A stretch of 64,000 bases of DNA, taken from assembly GCF_026914265.1 (NCBI RefSeq), contig NC_069135.1:37956946-38020945 (forward strand). The letters run 5' to 3'. The notes under the pieces are model-generated. The model was not told where the DNA came from and did no database searches. It saw only the letters and a program-made list of their open reading frames with translations. Made by a program: the position numbers and the translations under genes. The stretch is from Mya arenaria (lineage: Eukaryota > Mollusca > Bivalvia > Myida > Myidae). Shown here piece after piece: positions 56,527 to 64,000 of the stretch; the stretch's first letter is position 1, and the number at the start of each line of letters is the position of its first letter.

Positions 56527-57119
56527 TACTTAAAACTATCAATGCTTGATTTGGTACTATCGAACTGGGATCCTTTTTATTGTTGCAAAGTGCATTGCAG
56601 TATTGTCATATATAATTGTTTTGTTTAGTCCCCTGGTTATACGTTATACGGATATGAATCCAAAAGCTTCTTCTGAATGAGTATATTTTATCAAATTTGT
56701 GACAACTTATATGACACAAACCATTTGTAACATTATATTATATTTGATGAATGTTTCTGTATATATATTGCCCATATCAGCATATCAGTGTATTGATAAC
56801 GAAGCAAATAAACGCTTTTTCAAACTCGTTCTTGCGTCAGTTGATACCTTGGCACTTATGATATTTCGAACACCATCAGATTGATTTATTCAATCGAAAT
56901 ATGAAATGCGGATTAACTTGCATAATTCACACACAGTCAAGTGAATTGCATTGGAATACTAAAAATACAATTTATTCACTGTAGATGAGGTGCATTTGAA
57001 CCTTGTCTTGGGAAGAATGCATACCAGATTTTGAACGTATACTAAAAATAATTTTTAAGGATAGATTCGCCAAAGAACAAATCATAGCACAGCATACATC
57101 GAACGTATATTAACGAAAT
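56527..57119. other. 3' flank of copy C
   Basis: It matches the copy B 3' flank for most of its length (GGTACTATCGAACTGGGATC after the stop; TTGAACGTATACT near 57033 and 19439). No separate gene. Confidence 0.65.
56807..56812 (+). terminator. Conserved polyadenylation signal after copy C
   Basis: AATAAA in GCAAATAAACGCTTT sits 281 bases after the stop, at the place corresponding to 19200 in copy B. Confidence 0.5.
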
Positions 57120-58025
57120 TCAAAGTCAAATTGAGACTTATACCACATGTTCAACATCGACAGTCTCGGTTAGATTGATACTTACATCTCACGTATAACA
57201 TCGACATTCTCGGTTAGGTTGAGTTTTCATTAAACATTTAACAGTGGCACACAGGTTTAATTCAGACTAACACCTTTCGTGTTACATCAACAGTGTAACA
57301 GTGTCGGTTGGGTTGACTCTTGCATCTCACGTTTAACATAGACCGTATCAGTAATGTTGAGACTTCCATCTCACGTGTTACATCGACAGTCTCGGCTATT
57401 TTGAGACTTACATCCCACGCACTAAATTGACGGACCGGTTTGATTTAGACTTACATCTCAAGTGTAACATCGACAGTCTCAGTTAATTTGAGGATTATAT
57501 CCCACCTTCAACAATGACAGGCCGGTTACATTGAGACTTATATCTCACGAGTTACATTGACAGTCTCATTTAGTTTGAGACTTACCTCCTAAGATTAACA
57601 TTGACATGCCTATGCGATTTAGACTTCCATCCCTGGTGTAACATCGACAGTCTCAGTAAGTTTGAGACAAACCTCCCAGGTTTTACATAGACAGACAGGT
57701 TTGGTTGAGATTTACATCGCACGTGTTACATCGACAGTCTCAGTTTATTTGAGACAAACCTCCCAGGTTTTACATAGACAGAAAGGTTTGATTGAGATTT
57801 ACATCGCACGTGTTACATCGACAGTCTCGGTTAGTTTGAGACTTACATCACACGTTTAAGTTCGACAGTTTCGATTATATTGAAAAATATATCTCACATG
57901 TTACATTGCCAGTGTCGGTTAGTTTGAGTCTTACATCCCATATTTAATCTTGACAGACCAGTTTGAATGAGACTTACATCTTACATGATACATAGACACT
58001 CTTGGTACGATTGAGACCCTCATCC
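57120..58025 (+). repeat. Diverged 44-bp minisatellite (copy C array), about 21 units
   Basis: Units such as CATCGACAGTCTCGGTTAG and TTGAGACTTACATCTCAC recur at about 43-44 bases, as in the copy B array. A near-identical pair of ~90-base blocks (TTTGAGACAAACCTCCCAGG at 57661 and 57749) shows some recent local duplication. Confidence 0.85.
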
Positions 58026-59239
58026 CGAAATCGATAGCTACAGCCGATGACTGCTGATACACTGAAATGGTACGTGCATCTCAGTCCACATATGAACCAT
58101 AACGCAAGTGTTTTTGTTAAAAAACGTGCGAAATGTGAGAGAACTGAAACATTTATATTTACAAACATCAAATGTTTAAAATAATAATGTCGTTGAAAAT
58201 GAAACAGTTCCTTTACTGTAGATAGATCATTCATTTTAAAATAATGCTGTGTGTGTTTAAAGCTAAAAGTAATTGAACAGCTCTAAAAACAATTCATTTA
58301 CTGAAAAAAAGAGTATTCACATTTAAACAATGCAGTGTTTATGTAAAGCTAAATGTCAAAAAACAATTCTAAGAGAGCACATCCAATGTACCGATTAATC
58401 TTACTATGGTGTTTTTTTTCACAGGTGACTCAAAAGGAATGAATAGCTCAACCACATATGAGTTAGTAAGTTTCATACACAGAAATCGTGCCTCTACCAT
58501 GGATAACTCATATCGCGTGTACTATGTGTAAACAAATATATTCAGAACTAACCACACCGTCATTGTCACGTGTCTAGGGATATCATGCAACTTGTAAACC
58601 TCAACATCGGATTCAACAATTATAATTATTGATATCAGTGTGTTTTGGTGAAAAATAGTACTAAGCAACATTCTTTATATAAATCCACATTTTATTCAGT
58701 CTTAACTATCAATATACAAATGAACAACATGGAACTGGCACTAAACAGACAGAAATCAATTGCAGTATTTAATATGAACACATTGTTTGAATAAACTGTA
58801 CCCATAGTACTCTGTTAAAACAGAATGTTTAAGATATCAGATGTATTATAAGCTATTGATTGTAGCATACCGAAGTGTTGCACTGTAAGACACTTTTACC
58901 TGTTAAAATATATTTTTGGTATCACTAGAAAGTGTACTGCTTGCTGTAACTAAAATGATAACAAATTTCTGAAAACACATTGTGCATAAAATAACTTAAA
59001 TTTGTGTTCTTTATTTCAACCTAAATCGTACAGAAGCTGGCCAATGTTGCAATCATTTGATGCAAAGACTTCGTGGTTATACTTATTTTGTTACAATGCT
59101 CATATACAGTTCTTTATCTACTAATCACTTCCCTTCAAATATTACCTCAATAATGTGCGGTCACCTGGCGTACACAATTGACATAAGTATTGTAACATCC
59201 GTCTCATACGTTTAAAGTTAAATGATTATTAACTGTCGA
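58026..59239. other. Distal flank of duplicated block C
   Basis: It matches the flanks after the other two arrays (see 13561-14749 and 20251-20845) up to about GGTCACCTGGC at 59159. No gene is recognised; the 57974-58234 minus-strand frame is not supported. Confidence 0.65.
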
Positions 59240-59352
59240 TGATATGTGGTGGATCACTGCTTACACCAAGTAGTTTACCCGGTGAGCCAAAGTATATCTG
59301 TGGTGAATCACTGCTTACACCAGGCAAAGTGCCTGGTGAGCCAAGGTATATG
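59240..59352 (+). repeat. 54-bp unit repeated twice
   Basis: TGTGGTGGATCACTGCTTAC at 59245 recurs at 59299 (TGTGGTGAATCACTGCTTAC), each followed by ACACCA and GGTGAGCCAA. It directly abuts the LTR retroelement. Confidence 0.8.
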
Positions 59353-60428
59353 TAGTTTGATAATGATCAGTGATGAATATTCGAAAACGCAAGTCCGTTT
59401 CTCAATTAAACGTTATTTATTCAAGTTAATCTCAACTCCACAAAGCTAAGTCAATAATTACAATTGCGGACATGTTCAGTGGACAGTTGACGAGTTGATC
59501 AATAGTTTAATAAAGTTAAGTTCAATGTAATTATAATGATTATTTATTCTTATATAATAATATGCGAGGTTCATTTACTTAATAAATGTGCGCGTTGATT
59601 TAATTATAATACGTGTCAAAAGAATATACCTCGCATGTTTGTTTTCAAGATGTTGAAAATAGTTCAAGTTTCAGAAATGTCAACTGTCAAGCTCGAACTT
59701 GACACTTCTTATATACCCGCAAGATGCTGCAGCAATGCTGCAAGGCTTTTGATTGGTCTGCAGGGCTGCAGCTCACATTTGCAGGTGAGAAGAAGGTGCC
59801 AAGGCTCGAGTACAATAAAACAAGTAAATATGAAAAGTCTTGCAAGACATTCATAATAATAGATACATCAATCGATCGAGAATGACAAATTGCATCCTAT
59901 TCGAACACTTAATTAAACAATCTAATTATAATGAAACAAATATCTTAATGCTGCAAAAATAATATTATCATTCATCCGCAAAATAGTGTCATAGCAACAA
60001 TCGAATCAAATAGTGCGCTCGCAGCATTGTAATTGTAATCTGTAACATGAGCACATTTATATAAAACATTAATAATAAAATTATGCTTGAAACAATTTAA
60101 CTTTACAATTCATACAGGAAAAGTTTACTCCAATGAATAAATATCTAATAAATATTACTGCGCTGTAACCCAACAGTTAAAATGGCGGACATATTTGTGA
60201 CAGTCGTGTGTACTTCAAATTTATAAACGGGTTATACAGCTTCGATTCAAGGTATACTTATGGAATTTATATCTGAATTGAAATTGTAATTATCAACATA
60301 TTCATTTACTACAAGACTTCTGGAATACTCATAAAAGAAATGGAAAAACAGCGATAAGACAACAGAGTGTAAGTAAATTCGGATATCCGGACAATTGTTA
60401 AAATATAAAGGGGGTTCAACATATTACA
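59351..60428 (-). mobile_element. 3' LTR (about 1.08 kb)
   Basis: On the plus strand it runs from TGTAGTTTGATAATG to AACATATTACA, so it has TG...CA ends with a short inverted match (TGTA/TACA). On the minus strand it starts right after a purine-rich tract. Inside, GGGTATATAAGAAG at about 59716-59703 (minus) is a good TATA box, and an AATAAA-type signal near 59415 (minus) fits a polyadenylation site, the expected order for an LTR promoter and terminator. The edge could shift by a few bases because the second LTR is not visible. Confidence 0.65.
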
Positions 60429-60443
60429 TTTCCCCCACCTTAA
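60429..60443 (-). promoter_or_regulatory. Polypurine tract next to the 3' LTR
   Basis: The minus strand reads AAGGTGGGGGAAA immediately before the LTR start (TGTAATATG). This is the usual position and composition of the plus-strand primer in LTR elements. Confidence 0.6.
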
Positions 60444-60589
60444 AGATATATTATTCTCCTGAATAATGAATTTGAATGAAACTGATTTTAACAATTTAAC
60501 AAAGATTTGAAATATGGATCTTTCTTAAATGTAATAATTAAAACATTTTTGAAAGTAAAAGAACACTTGAAAATTTACATCTTCTTTCT

Positions 60590-62532
60590 TCAGAGACGGA
60601 GCGGCACATCGGAAATCGCTAGATAGACATCATCATCACGGGAGTCGGGGGCCAGGGACAGGAAAGACTGAACAACGCTCTGCAGGAAATCTACGGGGCT
60701 CTTGATTTTGCCAGAGGCGATGTCCATAATGGCGTTATGATTGGTGTATGCCATCTTCGTAATGGGGTTACGTGTTGGAGGGATAATGGATCCAGGAAGC
60801 ACAAGGCAGTGGTAGCGGAGAAGGAGTTCCTCTCTAGAGGGCAGGGGTTCTTCGGTCCGTTGGATGGTTCGGGAGATTAAAAGGTGTTCAAGTAACATGG
60901 TCCTCTGATCGCCAGTCAAAGTTTTCCAGTTGGATGGAGGCCATGTCAAACCGGGTCCTAAAGTGATGGATTGTGGTTTTATAGATGTCCAATCACGTTT
61001 GCCTGGTGGAAGAAGGGGAATTCGTCCAGTGAAGAGGAGAGACTTTGCACTACTCTCAAGAAGTTTTGTGGAAGTCAGTGGAGTTGGGATGTATTCTGGT
61101 GGGAAATTGTTTGTGTTGGGGGCATCTGTGGCTTCTTGAAATGTTAAGATGGAGTATTGTGTGTCTGTTGTTGGAGGTACGGAACGTCTAGTGGGGTTAG
61201 TGTTGTCGCTCAGGTGGGGAACTGTAACTAGGTGATCTTGCGATGGAGATTGTGTGACGGGAGTGTTGAAATCCGAAAAGGGGGAGGTTCCATTGAAGGA
61301 TGCGATGCCGAACAGTGATGTTGCTGAAGGTAACAGTGATGGTGATAGTGGTGTGGTGGTCTCGTTCAGATGGTCATTCCAGATGGTGGCTGAGAAAGGC
61401 TTTTCTCGTGGTGAAGGTTGAATTGTAGATGGTTTTCTATCTGGAAGAGCTGTGGTTTCGGTAATGGATGAGTCAGTGAAACGCGTGTTTGATGATGCTG
61501 GTGGTCTAGAATGATCATGTGAATCTCCATTCGATGTCACTGTTGAAGCTGATTTCTTTTGTGGTGATCGATTTGGGGGCGTGTTGAGATCTGGTGTGGT
61601 GGGCGCGTCAACTAGAGGTTCTGAAATGGAGATGGGGGTTGGCGATCGCAGATCATTCAAGTTGAGTGGCATGGATACTGTGATTGATGACATTGGAAGT
61701 GCAGCTGAGTTGGATGTCGTTATCGGTTTGAACTGGTGCTTCTCAGGATGACTGTAGGTACTACTGCTAGGGGTGGTGTATGTACTGGTGGTGGGGTTGA
61801 AAGTGGAAACAGGCTGTACGGAGTAGATAGGAGATGCAATTCTAGCAGTTTTGAATGAAGGGAGGGTCTGTCGTTCAGTTGTTCGAATGTACTCTTTGCT
61901 GATACCAAGAATAATTGAAGTCTGGTCAAGGGCGTCTGGCGCAGGTAACCAATTGCCACCAGAAGGTATCGACGGGACTTGGCAAGAGGTCATCATACGG
62001 AGAAGACGGGCGTTTAATTTATTATCAGATAAGATGTTAGGGTTGAAATGTGCCTTGATAAGGTCTTCTCCAACCTGATAGATGACCTCCACGTGGTTGG
62101 TGCTCATCAGGACAGAGGTGATTGAGTGCTCAGTGTTTTTTCTTTTTAGCGCAGGTTTCAAGTGTGACCAATGTCCTTCCCATACTCTGGAGGTGTTGTG
62201 GGAAATTGCCATCTTGGAGATAAGGGAGCGCATGAGGATGGCCTCTTCGGACGAGTACTCTGTTGCAGGTTCAATGGAGAGGAATGTTTTAGGATTGGTG
62301 CAGCAGTAGGCGAGATTTGATGTTGCTAGAAGTTTTGGGGGGATGGAGGAATGTTGGTGTGAATGCTGGCCCCGGATGTGCCGTCGTAGATCATGTGGAT
62401 ATTTGAATTCATTAGGAGAGGAACAGCACCAAGGACACATATATCTCAACCGTTGGTGGTCAGTTTTACTGATGTGGTTTTGTAGCTCTCGCTTATTCGC
62501 GAACAAATTGTCGCATACTTCACATTTCCAGT
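60590..62532 (-). CDS. Extra 3' ORF of the retroelement: C2H2 zinc fingers plus long low-complexity region
   Basis: The frame is open from about 62532 to the stop at 60590; the first ATG in it is at 62506 (638 codons). The N-terminal part holds a C2H2 finger that begins upstream of that ATG (KCEVCDNLFANKRELQNH) and a second (YMCPWCCSSPNEFKYPHDLR, then RHIRGQHSH). A TTCTTCTATTGCAG splice-acceptor-like sequence sits just before the frame, so expression from a spliced RNA, as used for env-position genes of some Gypsy elements, is plausible. The middle (about residues 220-470) is rich in Ser, Thr and Pro. No signal peptide or membrane segment is seen, so it is not an envelope. It may bind nucleic acid; its role is unknown. 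A captured host gene is the alternative. Confidence 0.6.
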
Positions 62533-63277
62533 CTGCAATAGAAGAAGAGGAGTCTGGTTGAGTATCACATACTCAGAACTCAATATACATTAGCAAATCT
62601 CCCAACTGTCCACCATGTCCAACACTTAGATAAATGCATTTCTTTCAACATCGTATGTCGAAAACACTAATATAACGCGGTCACGGTTGATCAGGCCGTT
62701 CTTCCTACAAATGTCGGGTGCACCCTATAACAGGAACCTCGCAGGTTCAAATAAAACTCGACGATGTTGTTAATAATTTTATCTCTCTAATAAGTGTCAA
62801 TCCGCAGATTAAGGACATGTGCTTCACTTGACCAGCAAGTGGAATGTTTTTGGTTTGTTTTCGCTTTCTATTAAATGACGATTGTGGTTCAAACCAAACC
62901 AGACACCTCTGTACTTCTTGTGTTTGATAATGTGCCTTCAAGTGTATATCTCCTCTTTGTGAATAATTCATGTGAAACAGTGTTGTGATTCTATATGCTG
63001 TGGTGTCTACCATATTATCAATTTATTTTTATACAAATGTACATACACTGTATATACGTGGTGCAATCTCAATTGTCTTTATAATGTAGCAATATTATGT
63101 ACATGTATGGGTTCTAATATCCCCGTTGTGCAGTGTTATGATGTTGTTCAGCAGGCTTATTTCCCTGAACAATCGACAGTGTAATAAAAACGAACAGCTT
63201 TACGCATTAAGCATTTATTTACAATTATCTATAGGAATGGCGTATTAACCCTGCCTATATTTCTTTTAGCATAACAA
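62533..63277. other. Gap between integrase and the 3' ORF
   Basis: AT-rich sequence with no supported frame on either strand (62747-63013 and 62972-63184 look like chance). It would be untranslated leader or intron sequence of the retroelement. Confidence 0.4.
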
Positions 63278-64000
63278 TTATATTTTCAGCCATGCAGGTT
63301 TATGTGAACCCCGGTACAATCTCAGACGGTCTATGTGAAAGGGTCTGGCCAGGGACCGCTGTGATGTTTTCACGAAGTACACCAAGTCGTCAATTTTCCC
63401 TGTCACCAGACATGGGCCTTTCCACTGGGGTGAAAGCTTACTACAAACCCCGACTCGCTTTCGCTTGTCAAACAGCCAAACCGCATCCCCTTTGATGAAA
63501 GCGCGACGTTTTGCAGTAAGGTCATAGTGACGCTTCCGATATTGCGCTTTGACACGTAAAGTCGTCTGTGCCATCTTGTGAATGGTTTCAAGTTCATTGT
63601 GGAGAGCTGAAACATATTCGTTATAAGAGCCACATGGCTCATCAGTGTCAGGTGGCAACCCAACACTGGCTTGAAGAGGGAGAATTATTTCCCTCCCAAA
63701 AACCATCTTATTTGGGGTCACCCCAGTGCTGGCATTCGTAGAGGAACGGTATGCCAACATTACTTGTGGCAGAAATTCATCCCAATTTCGCTGATTTTTA
63801 TCACAGTACATTGTAAGCATTACGGCAAGAGTGCGGTTGAAACGCTCAACATTACCATTTGATTGTGGGTGTTGTGATGTGGATTTTGTGTGATGTATTT
63901 GAAGAAGTTCAAACATGTCAGAGAAAAGCTTTGACGTGAAGTTTGTTCCTAGATCAGAGTGTACTTGCAAAGGGACCCCAAAACGGCTGACATATACATC
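63278..64000 (-). CDS. Retroelement integrase, C-terminal part (cut by window end)
   Basis: The open frame continues to the window edge. It contains HSDLGTNFTS, HPQSNGNVERFNRTL and AYRSSTNASTGVTPNKMVFG, the typical last parts of a Ty3/Gypsy integrase catalytic core, then a basic C-terminal region with WKGPCLVTGK and FHIDRLRLY. The upstream part (zinc finger, reverse transcriptase) is outside the window. Confidence 0.88.
   Translation of the reverse strand, partial: DVYVSRFGVPLQVHSDLGTNFTSKLFSDMFELLQIHHTKSTSQHPQSNGNVERFNRTLAVMLTMYCDKNQRNWDEFLPQVMLAYRSSTNASTGVTPNKMVFGREIILPLQASVGLPPDTDEPCGSYNEYVSALHNELETIHKMAQTTLRVKAQYRKRHYDLTAKRRAFIKGDAVWLFDKRKRVGVCSKLSPQWKGPCLVTGKIDDLVYFVKTSQRSLARPFHIDRLRLYRGSHKPAWLKI

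Larger units (their letters stand above)
59351..64000 (-). mobile_element. Ty3/Gypsy-like LTR retrotransposon, 3' half (continues past the window)
   Basis: Reading on the minus strand, the order is integrase (64000 to 63278), a ~0.75 kb gap, an extra ORF (62532 to 60590), a purine-rich tract and one LTR. Integrase as the last pol domain, directly before the 3' region, fits the Ty3/Gypsy order. The visible part looks whole: I see no break in either reading frame, which suggests a young copy. With only one LTR in view its age cannot be estimated. The 5' LTR, gag and most of pol would lie beyond 64000. Confidence 0.8.

Noticed and set aside
60590-62506. Retroviral envelope gene in the 3' position
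   Set aside because: No signal peptide, membrane helix or fusion-peptide-like stretch; it carries C2H2 zinc fingers instead.

Overview
The window is AT-rich, gene-poor animal DNA. Introns have GT-AG borders, there is a LINE and several tRNA-derived SINEs, many short inverted-repeat (MITE-like) elements, a Ty3/Gypsy-type retroelement, and a B-box/coiled-coil/NHL-type gene of a kind greatly expanded in bivalve molluscs. A bivalve (or another lophotrochozoan) is the best inference; nothing here fixes the species. By rough addition about a quarter of the window is tandem repeat.

Layout. 1-3.8 kb: no gene, then a 5'-truncated, decayed LINE. 3.8-6.0 kb: mostly blank, ending in a scrap of a B-box/NHL gene (copy A). 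6.56-13.56 kb: a 7 kb array of a 44-bp unit. 14.75-15.4 kb: a 19-bp array. 16.35-18.86 kb: an apparently intact two-exon B-box/coiled-coil/beta-propeller gene (copy B), followed by a short, diverged array of the same 44-bp family, a SINE and a 20-bp array (20.85-23.02 kb). 23-34.9 kb: a mosaic of MITEs, SINEs, a long inverted repeat pair and a LINE scrap, with no host gene seen. 34.9-36.5 kb: an 8-bp array. 37.9-38.1 kb: a pure AGT microsatellite. 38.1-48.2 kb: two tandem copies of a gene for a small Cys-rich, single-pass membrane protein. The second carries a 3 kb transposon-like insertion in its intron and a perfect inverted duplication at its 3' end. 48.5-49.1 kb: a diverged ~77-bp array. 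50.4-54.0 kb: an array of a 75/77-bp unit holding a YY1-like AAGATGGCGG motif. 54.26-56.5 kb: copy C of the B-box/NHL gene, broken, again followed by the 44-bp family (57.1-58.0 kb). 59.35-64 kb: the 3' half of a Ty3/Gypsy-like element on the minus strand (LTR, extra zinc-finger ORF, integrase) that runs off the window.

The main pattern is that the B-box/NHL gene, its 3' flank, a 44-bp satellite and a distal flank form one block present three times in the same orientation. Only copy B keeps a full reading frame, and only copy A has a huge satellite. The second notable locus is the tandem membrane-protein pair: the duplication break cut the tail off copy 1, and copy 2 begins only at the duplication junction.
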